Positions 26,065 through 35,318 are shown, counted from the first letter of the stretch. The stretch is 64,000 nt of DNA from Rhodoferax lithotrophicus (GCF_019973615.1 NZ_AP024238.1:3369989-3433988), one strand, 5' to 3'. A program made the numbers and translations. The notes: generated by a model not told the origin, from the sequence alone.

Positions 26065-27210
26065 ATGACTATTGCACCCATCACACGCTTACCTCCGGCA
26101 TTACTCTCCGCCACACATGGTGCTGGCGACGGTACAGAGCCAGCTTGGGCCGCAGGCATCGATAACCTTCTCACCCATTGCGCTGGTAGCTCGGCAAATC
26201 AGAACTTGCTCGTTGTGGTGGAGCCCGATGAGACTTTTTACAAAGGTCAATTGGGGCAAAAGCTCGCGCATGATGCCAGGCAACGCGGATTGAATGTTCA
26301 GGTGGTTGCTGCGCCGCTGGTGACTGGACCGGAAAAATTTCCACTGGACTTGCTCGAACTGATTGCCCAGGCAGACCACACGGTGTTCTTCAGCCGACTG
26401 GGTACGATGGGACGATTTCTGAAATTTCCAGGTGTTGGCACAAAGATCGTGTGTTACACACTCGATCCAACCAGCCTCGCATCCTCCTTTGCAACCTTGC
26501 CATATGCTTTTCTCCAAGCTGTGCATGATGCATTGGTACGGAAAATTTCCGCTTCCAGTAGCTACAGGATCACTTGTGCAAATGGAACAAATCTGCATGC
26601 AGAACTGCGCAAAGGCATAACACCCGACTTGCCCGTACTTACGCCGTTCACAGTCAGAAACTTTCCGTTGATGGTAGTGCCACCTATCTCGGCGCAGACC
26701 TTGAACGGCACCCTGGCGTTGTCACTGGCGCTACTCTCCACGGCCACCCACAATTACCCGGACCCGATCTTGCCACTGAATGGCCCTCTTTTGCTCAGCA
26801 TTGAGCAAGGGCGTATTTCAGGGTTTGGAGGAGAAACAGCTCAGGCTTTCCGTGCGCAACAACACTTCGACCGGGTTGCCCAAGATGTCAACGGTGACCC
26901 GCGCTGCGTCAATTCCTGGCACACAGGTTTTAACCCTGGCACCTGGTTTGCAGGCCAGGCGAAGGATGACCTATTGCGCTGGGGCAATGTGGTCTTTGGT
27001 AGCCCGCGGTACACCCACTTTCACATGGTCGGCTCAGACCCAGGGGATATCTGCGGCTCGCTCTTTGATGCCACAATTTCATTTGACCGTGAAGTACTGT
27101 GGCGCGATGGACAGCTGGTGTTTTTGCACACAGAGGAAGGCCAGGCGCTGGCAACTGAACATGGTGTCTCGCTTGAATCAATCGAAGCCTCGCCTTCGAT
27201 TGGCATCTGA
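26065..27210 (+). CDS. Aminopeptidase M29/NicX-like protein of unknown function
   Basis: This 381-residue soluble protein has no signal peptide or membrane segment. The overall arrangement resembles the M29 metallopeptidase-like fold also used by 2,5-dihydroxypyridine dioxygenase (NicX): an alpha/beta first half (NLLVVVEPDETFYKGQLGQKL), and a second half with candidate metal ligands in SWHTGFNPGTWF, YTHFHMVGSDPGDICG and the final Glu-rich segment. Family placement is tentative. It is followed after 12 bp by the DszB-like desulfinase gene, so the two probably act in one pathway. Confidence 0.5.
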   Translation: MTIAPITRLPPALLSATHGAGDGTEPAWAAGIDNLLTHCAGSSANQNLLVVVEPDETFYKGQLGQKLAHDARQRGLNVQVVAAPLVTGPEKFPLDLLELIAQADHTVFFSRLGTMGRFLKFPGVGTKIVCYTLDPTSLASSFATLPYAFLQAVHDALVRKISASSSYRITCANGTNLHAELRKGITPDLPVLTPFTVRNFPLMVVPPISAQTLNGTLALSLALLSTATHNYPDPILPLNGPLLLSIEQGRISGFGGETAQAFRAQQHFDRVAQDVNGDPRCVNSWHTGFNPGTWFAGQAKDDLLRWGNVVFGSPRYTHFHMVGSDPGDICGSLFDATISFDREVLWRDGQLVFLHTEEGQALATEHGVSLESIEASPSIGI

Positions 27211-27222
27211 TCGGTATTCTGG

Positions 27223-28287
27223 ATGGGTCTCGACACATTGTGGTACACCCGCTGCCCGGCACCAACGGCCGCATCGATTGCCATCTGGCAAGGTTGGCTG
27301 GAACAGGAGTTTGCCCGGGATCAGATTAAAGTGCGTTCACTCGCAGCGTCAGCGGACAAGCAGGTTCAGCTTTCTCACTACCGACACAGTCAGCCCAACT
27401 CATTTCGTTTTGGCGGCTACGTCCCACCGCTGATCTCGCGAGCGCGTGGCGCTGACCTGAAAGTGATTGGGCTCAGTTGGCACGACCGGGTTCATGGTTT
27501 TTTTGCGCTCCCCGACTCAGGCATCACCAACTCTGCGGACCTCAAGGGCAAACGACTGGCTGTGCCCCGGCGCGTCAATGACGATGTGGATTGGTGGCGC
27601 GCCTCGGTGCTGGGTGGTATCAAGGCCTTGTTCAAATTGGGTTTATTAAGCGAGAACGACGTAGAACTTGTTGATGTCGTGATTGAGCGCGAATACATTG
27701 CAGATGCCCGTGCCGGTCAGGCGGCTGGCCAGTCATTGTGGGGAGCCGTCAGCCAATTTGCCGTGCAGCGTGAAGAAGTTGCTGCGCTGTATCGTGGCAC
27801 AGTCGATGCCATTTATTCGGACGGTGCGCTCACCGCCATTCTCCGAGCGACCACAGGCGCACAACTGGTGGTGCCACTCGCTGGCAATGAAGATGCTCAT
27901 TCTGGCTTTGGAACACCCTGCGTGCTTACCGTGTCATCCGGACTGCTCGATGAACGCCCTGATCTGGTCACACGCTGGATACAGCGTCTGCTGGAGGCGC
28001 GCAGTTGGGCCGTAGCGCATGAAGACCTGACACACCGCATGTTTTCCAGGGAAACCGGCTTGCCGGAAGATCTACTGCACTCTGCATATTCACCTAGGTT
28101 GGCGGCACAGGCCGATGTGTCACTTTCGCCGAACCGTGTTGCGCTACTGCGCAGCAAATACCAGCACCTGTTGGACATGGGGTTGCTGGAAACTGCTTTT
28201 GATTTCGACACATTCATTGACCCTGCGCCCCTGACCGCAGCGATTGACGCACTGAAGCCTTCTTTAGCCGGCGTTCTGTTGCGCTGA
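27223..28287 (+). CDS. DszB-like sulfinate desulfinase
   Basis: This 354-residue protein has a periplasmic-binding-protein fold without a signal peptide. It matches 2'-hydroxybiphenyl-2-sulfinate desulfinase DszB. The DszB catalytic residues Cys27, His60 and Arg70 have counterparts here: Cys11 in YTRCPAPTAA, His52 in LSHYRHSQP and Arg62 in RFGGYVPPL, with His-Arg spacing of exactly 10 as in DszB. Later, VDAIYSDGALTAILRATTGA and CVLTVSSGLLDERPDLV parallel DszB. DszB hydrolyses a sulfinate to sulfite. No dszA or dszC is present, so the natural substrate is probably another sulfinate. A non-enzymatic SsuA-like protein is the alternative, but the conserved Cys argues against it. Confidence 0.75.
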   Translation: MGLDTLWYTRCPAPTAASIAIWQGWLEQEFARDQIKVRSLAASADKQVQLSHYRHSQPNSFRFGGYVPPLISRARGADLKVIGLSWHDRVHGFFALPDSGITNSADLKGKRLAVPRRVNDDVDWWRASVLGGIKALFKLGLLSENDVELVDVVIEREYIADARAGQAAGQSLWGAVSQFAVQREEVAALYRGTVDAIYSDGALTAILRATTGAQLVVPLAGNEDAHSGFGTPCVLTVSSGLLDERPDLVTRWIQRLLEARSWAVAHEDLTHRMFSRETGLPEDLLHSAYSPRLAAQADVSLSPNRVALLRSKYQHLLDMGLLETAFDFDTFIDPAPLTAAIDALKPSLAGVLLR

Positions 28288-28533
28288 TCCGTAGCGTCAG
28301 TGGTGTGGCTCGTCACGAATATTCAAAAAACCATCGTTAATTTCTTATGTGGAAATCATTTTTATTAAGTTGCAAATTTAATAATCATTTGTTTATTTTT
28401 TTATTAAATAACAAATTCATTATTTGATTTATAAATTTCAATATTAAATATTATTATCTATAACAATGTGAATATTCCTTAGTATTGGCCTGTGAACTTT
28501 TAATCACCCCTACTTTTGAAGGACATCATTGCC
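28288..28533. other. Very AT-rich upstream region
   Basis: Positions ~28320-28480 consist almost wholly of A and T, with repeated TTATTAA and AAATTCATT words, unlike the surrounding DNA. It precedes the APC permease gene. It probably holds the promoter of the permease-TTC38-TauD group and may bind nucleoid proteins. I see no gene. Confidence 0.45.
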
Positions 28534-29949
28534 ATGAGTACACCGGAAATCACTGCCAACAGGTCTTTGAAAAAAGGCCATTTATCTTTTTCTGATGTTG
28601 TTGCCCAAGCGGTCGGCACAATTGCGCCGTCCGGGTCACCGGCACTGGTGATTCCAGCCGTATTTGCCACCGCAGGTAACGGCACTTGGCTGGCTTACCT
28701 GTTTGCGACTTTTGCACTTTTGATACTGTCGTTGAACATCAACGTCTTTTCAAGTCGCTCCGCCTCGCCTGGCTCACTCTATACCTTTGCCGGGCAAGGC
28801 TTGGGGCCTTTCTGGGGTGCCGTTTCAGGCTGGTCACTGCTGATCGCCTATTTGTTTACTGGCGCAGCCGTTGTGGCAGGCTCGGTGTATTACTTTCTCG
28901 TGTTATTGCACCAAATTGCCGGTGACTTCTCTGACTTGGCCGCCTCGGTTGTGATTTCATTGCTGCTGCTTGTTGCGGCATGGTATATCGCCTGGAAAAG
29001 TATCCGACTATCTACCCGTGTGTCCCTCACGGTAGAGGGCATTACCATCGTTGCCATATTGGCAGTGGTTGCTGGTTACTTCCTGCACAGTGGCAATTGG
29101 GTTGATCAATCTCAAATTCAGCTGTCTGGTGTGACACTGGACAATGCACGCTTGGGTTTGGTGCTGGCTTTCTTTAGCTTTGTCGGCTTCGAGAGTGCCA
29201 CCGTACTGGGGCATGAAGCCAAAGAGCCCCTGCGGGTGATTCCGCGTTCAGTGATTACCACGGTCTTGGGCATCGGCATCTTTTTTGTGCTCAGTTCGTA
29301 TGCACTGGTTGCCGCGTTCCAGGGGCAAGTGCCCGACCTTGGCAAGACCGATGCACCTGTTTCTGCGCTTGCTGCCAGTGTGGGCCTTGGCTTTCTTGCA
29401 CCCGTCGTCTCATTGGGAGTTGCAGCCAGCTTCTTCGCGTCCGCTTTGGCCAGTATTAATGCCGCAGCGCGGGTCATCTATGCGTTCTCTCATCATGGGA
29501 TTCTTCACGTACGCGCAGGAGATTCACACCATACCAATGCCACACCCCATGTAGCCGTCAGTGCGGCTGCAGCCATTGTGCTGACACTGTCGTTGACTTT
29601 AACGTTACAGGGCATTGGATTGCTGGATGCCTTCGGTTACCTCGGCAGCGTCGCCACCTTCGGTTTCCTGGTGTCTTACGTTTTGGTGTCCGTGGGTGCA
29701 CCGGTCTTCCTGAAACGCCGTGGCGAATTAAAACCCAGGCACATCGTGTTTTCGGTCAGTTCGGTGTTGCTGCTGGCGATTCCGCTCTTTGGCGTGCTTT
29801 ACCCTGTGCCACCGTATCCACTGAACTTGCTGCCCTACGTGTTTGTAGGTCTGCTTGCTGCTGGACTGCTCTATTTCCTGTACATCCAACACAAATCACC
29901 AGACACGCTGAATTTGATCGAGGCTGATCTGGACAAGGCAGCGGCCTGA
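28534..29949 (+). CDS. APC-superfamily amino acid permease
   Basis: This 471-residue secondary transporter has about 12 membrane helices. The first helix carries the APC hallmark VAQAVGTIAPSGSPALVIP, and helices 3 to 8 include SFVGFESATVLGHEAKEPLRVIPRSV, the typical APC loop. The ATG at 28534 follows GAAGGAC; a TTG at 28516 is in frame but less likely. It begins a run of genes toward the TauD-like dioxygenase, so it may carry an amino acid or amino-sulfonate. Confidence 0.82.
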   Translation: MSTPEITANRSLKKGHLSFSDVVAQAVGTIAPSGSPALVIPAVFATAGNGTWLAYLFATFALLILSLNINVFSSRSASPGSLYTFAGQGLGPFWGAVSGWSLLIAYLFTGAAVVAGSVYYFLVLLHQIAGDFSDLAASVVISLLLLVAAWYIAWKSIRLSTRVSLTVEGITIVAILAVVAGYFLHSGNWVDQSQIQLSGVTLDNARLGLVLAFFSFVGFESATVLGHEAKEPLRVIPRSVITTVLGIGIFFVLSSYALVAAFQGQVPDLGKTDAPVSALAASVGLGFLAPVVSLGVAASFFASALASINAAARVIYAFSHHGILHVRAGDSHHTNATPHVAVSAAAAIVLTLSLTLTLQGIGLLDAFGYLGSVATFGFLVSYVLVSVGAPVFLKRRGELKPRHIVFSVSSVLLLAIPLFGVLYPVPPYPLNLLPYVFVGLLAAGLLYFLYIQHKSPDTLNLIEADLDKAAA

Positions 29950-29999
29950 CTGGGTCGCCAATTCATCACCGATATGCCCAAGTTTCAGGAGAACAATCC

Positions 30000-31331
30000 A
30001 TGAGCCATGATCTTCAAGGCCTGCCGGTCACCGGGAGTGCTGCCTCTGTGACTGCGTTGAACGCAGCCATCCACGATTACTACGCCTGGAAAGGTGACCC
30101 GGTCGGCGTTTTGCAACAAGCCGCACAAGACGACCCCAGCTTCAACCTTGGCAATACCGCTGTAGCCTCCCTGCTGCTACTCAACGGCGCACGAGGGGAT
30201 GCCCTGCCGGTGTCTTCTGCCATTGCGGCGGCTCAGGCGCAGATCGGTCATGGCACGCGGCGTGAGCAACTGCATCTTGATGCTGCCAAAGCATGGGCAG
30301 CGGGTGAAAGTATCCGCGCAGCCGAACTCTGGGAAGACATTCTGCTGGATCACCCCACCGATGCCCTGGCGTTGCGGTTTGCACACGACACCTACTTTTA
30401 CCTGGGCCACTCCAACAGCATTCGTGACTCCGTCGCCCGTGTGTTGCCAGCCTGGGACACCGCCAATGCAAATTATGGTTTTGTGCTTGGCCAATATGCC
30501 TTTGGGCTGGAAGAGGCGGGCAATCTGGCTCAAGCAGAGGAAGTGGGACGGCGTGCGCTGGAAATCAACCCTGAAGACACCTGGGCGGTGCACGCTGTGG
30601 CTCATGTGCTGGAGATGTCCAGCCGCCAGGAAGAAGGCATTGTGTTCCTCAACGACACCAGTCCTCATTGGAAAAATGGCCGTTGGCTGGCGGTTCATAA
30701 CTGGTGGCATCTGGCGGTTTACCTGATCGAGGTGGGACGTGCTGCCGAAGTCTTGCCGCGGTACGACGAATTTGTTCGCCCGAAGATCAAGGACGACTTC
30801 ATCCTCGATCTGGTCGATGCCGCTGCCCTGCTTTGGCGGCTTGAATTGGCGGGGTTGTATGTGGGTGACCGGTGGCAAGAAATAGCAGCCCAGTGGCTGA
30901 CCCACGCAGACGACCACGTGCTGGTCTTTAACGATCTGCACATTGCGCTGGCCAGTACCGGGGCTCGGGATGCGACTGGACAACAAGCCTTGCTGAAATC
31001 ATTGAATCACTACATCACCGAAGGAAGTGGCGACAACCGGGAAATCAGCCAGGATGTGGGCAGGCAAATTGTTGCTGCCATTGTGGCCTTTGGCCAAAAG
31101 AACTTTCAACGGGTCATTGATCTGCTTTGGCCTATTCGCTACAAATGGATTCGCATCGGCGGCAGCCATGCCCAACGGGACTTGTTGAGTCAAACCCTGA
31201 TCGCCGCGGCCTTGGGGGCGGGAAACAACAAGCTGGCAAAGGCTTTATTGGCCGAGCGCTCAGCATGGCGACCCACCCAACGGTCAAAACAGCTGTTCAG
31301 CAAAGTGCTGTCATCTCGATCTGCGAATTGA
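30000..31331 (+). CDS. TTC38-like tetratricopeptide repeat protein
   Basis: This 443-residue soluble protein resembles the tetratricopeptide repeat protein 38 family, found in bacteria and animals. TPR-like helices cover most of its length (for example EEAGNLAQAEEVGRRALEINPED). The family signature appears at HAVAHVLEMSSRQEEGIVFL and the W/H-rich VHNWWHLAVYLIEVG. Biochemical function is unknown. It lies 50 bp after the APC permease and 45 bp before the TauD-like gene and is probably in their operon. Confidence 0.72.
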   Translation: MSHDLQGLPVTGSAASVTALNAAIHDYYAWKGDPVGVLQQAAQDDPSFNLGNTAVASLLLLNGARGDALPVSSAIAAAQAQIGHGTRREQLHLDAAKAWAAGESIRAAELWEDILLDHPTDALALRFAHDTYFYLGHSNSIRDSVARVLPAWDTANANYGFVLGQYAFGLEEAGNLAQAEEVGRRALEINPEDTWAVHAVAHVLEMSSRQEEGIVFLNDTSPHWKNGRWLAVHNWWHLAVYLIEVGRAAEVLPRYDEFVRPKIKDDFILDLVDAAALLWRLELAGLYVGDRWQEIAAQWLTHADDHVLVFNDLHIALASTGARDATGQQALLKSLNHYITEGSGDNREISQDVGRQIVAAIVAFGQKNFQRVIDLLWPIRYKWIRIGGSHAQRDLLSQTLIAAALGAGNNKLAKALLAERSAWRPTQRSKQLFSKVLSSRSAN

Positions 31332-31376
31332 ATTGTCCAGGTTACCCCTCCCCCCCATTAGAAATAGATTCCCGCC

Positions 31377-32246
31377 ATGTCAAATCTTACTGACCTCACC
31401 ACCCCCTACACCCACTTTGTGGTTCAACCCTACACCCCGACCATTGGCGGGATTATTCGTGGGCTGAATCTCAGCCAGCCGCTCAATGAGGTCACCCAGG
31501 AAGAACTTCGCCAAGCTCTGGCCAGGTTTGAGATGATCTTTTTCCGTGACCAAACGCTCACGCCAGAGCAGCACATCGCGTTCACACGCATCTTTGGCGG
31601 AGTGGCCGAAGTCAAGGCGTTTTTCCCGCGTCTGCAGGCGCACCCGGAAATCGAGGTCATCGAGAGCACACCAGAAAAACCCTATGCCGCCAACAACTGG
31701 CACGCTGACATCACCTGGCGTGAACAGCCGCCTCTGGGTACCAGCCTGTATGCCCATGTGATTCCGCATTTGGGGGGTGACACGATCTGGAGCAGCCAGA
31801 CCCGCGCCTATGACAGGCTATCCAGGGAACTTCAGGTTTACCTCGAAACGCTCACTGCGGTGCACACTTGGGAAATCAGTGGCTGGACGGAATACCTGCT
31901 GGCCAGGGATCACAGTGGCGAAGAGCTGCGTGCTGCGCGCACCAAATACCCGCCGGTGGAGCACCCCGTGGTGCGCGTGCATCCGATCACTGGAAAAAAG
32001 ATCATTTACGTCAACCCCACCTTCACCAGCCACATCAAAGGCTTGCCACGCCCGCAAAGCGATGCGTTACTGGGGCAACTGTTTGACCTGACCAAAGTGC
32101 CTGAACTCCAGGTGCGCTTTCAGTGGCAGGAGGGCTCACTGGCGGTGTGGGACAACCGCTCGACCCAACATTACGCCGTGGGCGACTATTTTCCGCAGCA
32201 CCGCAAGTTACATCGCATCACCATCACGGCTGAAAAGACGTTCTAG
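31377..32246 (+). CDS. TauD/TfdA-family 2-oxoglutarate dioxygenase
   Basis: This 289-residue Fe(II)/2-oxoglutarate dioxygenase is of the taurine dioxygenase family, which hydroxylates a sulfonate carbon so that sulfite is released. The iron site is H109-x-D111 (NNWHADITW) and H265 (DNRSTQHYAVGDY), with Arg280 near the end for 2-oxoglutarate. TSLYAHVIPHLGGDTIW is typical. Closest relatives include TauD, AtsK and TfdA, so the substrate may be taurine, another sulfonate or an alkyl sulfate. Confidence 0.85.
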   Translation: MSNLTDLTTPYTHFVVQPYTPTIGGIIRGLNLSQPLNEVTQEELRQALARFEMIFFRDQTLTPEQHIAFTRIFGGVAEVKAFFPRLQAHPEIEVIESTPEKPYAANNWHADITWREQPPLGTSLYAHVIPHLGGDTIWSSQTRAYDRLSRELQVYLETLTAVHTWEISGWTEYLLARDHSGEELRAARTKYPPVEHPVVRVHPITGKKIIYVNPTFTSHIKGLPRPQSDALLGQLFDLTKVPELQVRFQWQEGSLAVWDNRSTQHYAVGDYFPQHRKLHRITITAEKTF

Positions 32247-32528
32247 ATCTTGGGGCGCTACACCAAATGTAGCTTATTGCACTTGAATGACATGGCTTTA
32301 AGTTCAATTTGAACATGACTTCTTGGCTTGGGTATGGGACAAATCACCCTCTCCTATACCAAGCCGTGCCTGCCAGCACATACGCCGCCATCACCGCCAA
32401 CACACCCCGTCCCAAACACACCTTCTTTGTTTTTTTGTTGAAAACCAAATATGTACATGCGTATTGCTTCGTTGCAAATCAACCGCGATTGGCTACGCTC
32501 AAAACCCCCTGACTTTCTAACTAAATGC
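32247..32528. other. Intergenic region before the AhpD-like/SDR/metY genes
   Basis: I see no gene or clear hairpin. It contains GCTTATTGCA and TTTGTTTTTTTGTTG stretches, and probably holds a promoter for the downstream genes. Confidence 0.3.
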
Positions 32529-33068
32529 ATGTCTCGCATCGCCCCACTTGAATTCAACACCGCCTCGGCACCGTACCTCTCCATTTTGCAGGGTATTGAA
32601 GCTGCCCATGGCACCGCCACCAACATGAAGCGCACGCTGGCGCATTCCCCGGTGTCTTTACATGCCTTGCTCCAGTGGTATCCATTGCGTGATGAGGTCA
32701 AGGCTTTTCTGGGTGAACGCGGTATCACCCTGTTTTGCCATGCCATCTCCACCGGTAACGCCTGTGTGTTGTGTTCCACCTACTTCCGCCGCGAGCTCAT
32801 GGATGCGGGGGAAGACCCTGCCAAGCTGATCATTACCGAGCCGCTGGCAGCGGTGGTGGACTATGGCGCAGCACTGGCCGATGATCCCAATGGCGTGGAC
32901 GATGTGCTGTGGGGGCGACTCAGGGCCGCATTTGATGACACCCAGTTGGTGGCACTCACCGCCTTCGGCACGTTGATGATCGCCACCAACGTGTTCAACA
33001 ATGCGCTGCGTATTGACCTGGATGAGAGTCTTCAAGGCTACAGCGCCGGGGAGGCAGCCCATGGCTGA
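32529..33068 (+). CDS. AhpD/carboxymuconolactone decarboxylase-like protein
   Basis: This helical protein of about 179 residues resembles the alkylhydroperoxidase-like CMD family. The key motif FCHAISTGNACVLCSTYFRREL carries a CxxC (Cys-Val-Leu-Cys) as in AhpD, and the C-terminal half (LVALTAFGTLMIATNVFNNAL) is the usual last helix pair. It may have thiol peroxidase or isomerase-like activity. It overlaps the SDR gene by 8 bp, so they are translationally coupled. The frame is open back to 32451, and the start is uncertain. Confidence 0.65.
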   Translation: MSRIAPLEFNTASAPYLSILQGIEAAHGTATNMKRTLAHSPVSLHALLQWYPLRDEVKAFLGERGITLFCHAISTGNACVLCSTYFRRELMDAGEDPAKLIITEPLAAVVDYGAALADDPNGVDDVLWGRLRAAFDDTQLVALTAFGTLMIATNVFNNALRIDLDESLQGYSAGEAAHG

Positions 33069-33864
33069 GTTCTCCGGCAAAGTGGCGTTTATCACCGGTG
33101 CTGCCCATGGTCAGGGCCGGGCTGTCGCCTTGGCACTGGCGGCAGAGGGGGCACGCATTGTGGCTTTTGACATTGCCCGCACGCTGGACTACCCAGGCTA
33201 CGCCCTGGGCCAATCTGATGAGCTCGACAGCCTGGTGCAAGAGGTACACGAACTGGGCAGCGAGGCCCTGGCCTTTGTGGGTGACGTGCGGGTGGACGCA
33301 GACATCACCCGTGCGGTCCATGAGACAGTCGCCGCCTTTGGTCGTATCGACATTCTGTTCAACAACGCGGGCATTGCGGCTTACGGCCTGGCACACGAGC
33401 TGACCGAAGAGGCCTGGGATGCCGTGCTGGACATCAACCTCAAGGGGGCCTGGCTGGTGTCGCGCCGGGTCATCCCACACCTGATCGCGCAGCGCTCAGG
33501 TGTCATCATCAACAACTCATCGGTGGCGGGTCTGCGTGCTTTTGCCAAGCTGTCGCACTACACCGCCTCCAAATGGGGACTGACCGGGTTGACCAAGGCC
33601 TTGGCGCTGGAGCTGGCTCCACACGGCATTCGTGTCAACTCCATTCACCCTACGGGCGTGAACACCGGCATGAATGATGGTCTGGCCTTTCTGGAAGGTG
33701 CCACGCCCACTGAAATTGCCGAACGCTCGGCCGGCAACCTGTTGCCAGTGCCGTGGATAGAACCTGAAGATGTGAGCGCGGCGGTGCTGTATCTGGCCTC
33801 GGAACGTGGGCGCTACATCACCGGCACGCAATTTGTCATCGACGCGGGTTTGCTAACCCGCTAA
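33061..33864 (+). CDS. Short-chain dehydrogenase/reductase, NAD-dependent
   Basis: This 267-residue classical SDR has the cofactor motif TGAAHGQGRAVALALA at the N-terminus, DI acidic residue for NAD binding in IVAFDIART, NNAG in ILFNNAGIA, catalytic Ser in NNSSVAG and YxxxK in HYTASKWG. The ATG at 33061 follows GGGGAGG. The insert after the second strand (DYPGYALGQSDEL) resembles mycofactocin-type SDRs, but no mycofactocin genes are here. The substrate is unknown. Confidence 0.85.
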   Translation: MAEFSGKVAFITGAAHGQGRAVALALAAEGARIVAFDIARTLDYPGYALGQSDELDSLVQEVHELGSEALAFVGDVRVDADITRAVHETVAAFGRIDILFNNAGIAAYGLAHELTEEAWDAVLDINLKGAWLVSRRVIPHLIAQRSGVIINNSSVAGLRAFAKLSHYTASKWGLTGLTKALALELAPHGIRVNSIHPTGVNTGMNDGLAFLEGATPTEIAERSAGNLLPVPWIEPEDVSAAVLYLASERGRYITGTQFVIDAGLLTR

Positions 33865-33921
33865 CGCACCCACCGTCATTTGTTTTGATTTCGTTGTCAC
33901 ACCTTGAAAGGAAAAAACCCG

Positions 33922-35202
33922 ATGAGCTTCAAATTTGAAACCCTGGCCGTACATGGCGGTTACACCCCTGACCCCACAACCAAAGCCGTGGCGGTCCCGA
34001 TTTACCAAACCAGTTCCTACGCGTTTGACAACACCCAGCATGGCGCGGACCTGTTTGACCTGAAGGTTCCCGATGGTCACATTTACACCCGCGTTCAAAA
34101 CCCGACCCAAGATGTGCTGGAGCGCCGTGTCACCGAACTCGAAGGCGGCGTGGGTGCACTGGCGCTGGCCTCAGGCCAATCAGCCACCACTTTTTCGATA
34201 CTGACACTGGCGGAAGCGGGCGACAACATCATTGCCGCCACCACCTTGTATGGCGGCACCTACACGCTGTTTGCCCATGTGTTGCCCAAGCTCGGCATTG
34301 GCGTGCAATTTGCCAACGCCAGCGAGCCTGAAACCTTTGAGCCACTGATCAACGCCAAGACCAAGGCCATTTATGCCGAATCCATCGGCAACCCGCTGGG
34401 CAACATCACCGACATTGCCAAGCTGGCCGAGATTGCCCACCGCCACGGCATTCCGCTGATCATTGACAACACCGTTCCCTCGCCCTACCTGCTGCGACCG
34501 TTTGAGCACGGGGCTGACATCGTGGTGCATTCACTCACCAAATACCTGGGAGGCCACGGCAACAGCATTGGCGGCATCATCGTGGATTCGGGCAAGTTTC
34601 CCTGGACAAAATACAAGGAACGCTTTCCGCAATTTTCAGAACCGGATGCCAGCTACCACGGTGTGGTGTTCAGCGAGGCACTGGAACAAGCGGCTTTTAT
34701 TGGCCGTGCGCGGCTGGTGCCCCTGCGCAACATTGGCGCAGCCATTTCCCCCTTCAACGTGTTCCTGATCCTGCAGGGGATTGAAACGCTGGCATTGCGG
34801 CTGGATCGCATCACCGACAACGCCATCAAGGTGGCACGCCATCTGCAAGCCCACCCCAAAGTCACCTGGGTCAACTACGCAGGCTTGCCCGAGCACAAGG
34901 ATCATGCCCTGGCACTGAAATACCTGGGCGGAAAACCTTCGGGCATTTTGACTTTTGGTATTCAGGGCGGATTGGAAGCCGGGGCACGTTTTCAGGATGC
35001 GCTGAAACTCTTCACCCGACTGGTCAACATTGGGGATGCCAAGTCGCTGGCTTGCCATCCGGCCACCACCACACACCGTCAACTCAGTGTGGAAGAACAG
35101 GCCAAAGCCGGTGTCGGCCCTGACACCGTGCGCCTGTCCATCGGCATTGAACACATTGACGACTTGCTGGCCGACCTGGATCAGGCACTGGCAGCGGCTT
35201 AA
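33922..35202 (+). CDS. metY: O-acetylhomoserine sulfhydrylase
   Basis: This 426-residue PLP enzyme is of the Cys/Met metabolism family. It starts [20 protein letters not shown], has [22 protein letters not shown], the PLP-lysine motif [17 protein letters not shown], and a C-terminus typical of the long MetY/MET17 subgroup ([19 protein letters not shown]). It joins sulfide to O-acetylhomoserine to give homocysteine. Its place at the end of the sulfonate genes fits final capture of scavenged sulfur. The ATG at 33922 follows AAAGGA. A hairpin follows the stop. Confidence 0.9.
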   Translation: MSFKFETLAVHGGYTPDPTTKAVAVPIYQTSSYAFDNTQHGADLFDLKVPDGHIYTRVQNPTQDVLERRVTELEGGVGALALASGQSATTFSILTLAEAGDNIIAATTLYGGTYTLFAHVLPKLGIGVQFANASEPETFEPLINAKTKAIYAESIGNPLGNITDIAKLAEIAHRHGIPLIIDNTVPSPYLLRPFEHGADIVVHSLTKYLGGHGNSIGGIIVDSGKFPWTKYKERFPQFSEPDASYHGVVFSEALEQAAFIGRARLVPLRNIGAAISPFNVFLILQGIETLALRLDRITDNAIKVARHLQAHPKVTWVNYAGLPEHKDHALALKYLGGKPSGILTFGIQGGLEAGARFQDALKLFTRLVNIGDAKSLACHPATTTHRQLSVEEQAKAGVGPDTVRLSIGIEHIDDLLADLDQALAAA

Positions 35203-35220
35203 AACACACGCCAAAAAACT

Positions 35221-35241
35221 GACCCCGCATCATGCGGGGTC
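35221..35241. terminator. Terminator hairpin after metY
   Basis: GACCCCGCA and TGCGGGGTC form a perfect 9-bp GC-rich stem with a 3-nt loop, 18 bp past the metY stop. An A-tract precedes it, so it could also serve transcription from the convergent ssu-like operon. Confidence 0.75.
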
Positions 35242-35256
35242 GTCAGGCAGGGTCTA

Positions 35257-35313
35257 AAAGCTATTAAATATATAGCTATCCACGCAATCAATCAAAGCTC
35301 TACAGCTCAAAAT
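35257..35313. repeat. Dispersed palindromic repeat copy
   Basis: The sequence has AGCTATTAAATATATAGCTAT followed by CACGCAATCAATC and AAAGCTCTACAGCTC, a worn copy of the family. It is intergenic, between metY and the small membrane protein gene. Confidence 0.55.
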
Positions 35314-35318
35314 GCTCC

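Noticed and set aside
26065..27210. Annotation as a leucyl aminopeptidase
   Set aside because: Only a loose resemblance to the M29-like fold is visible, and metal ligands cannot be assigned with certainty, so a peptidase name would overstate the evidence.
27223..28287. Annotation as a plain SsuA/TauA-like ABC binding protein
   Set aside because: There is no signal peptide, no adjacent permease of that family, and the DszB Cys, His and Arg positions are all filled.
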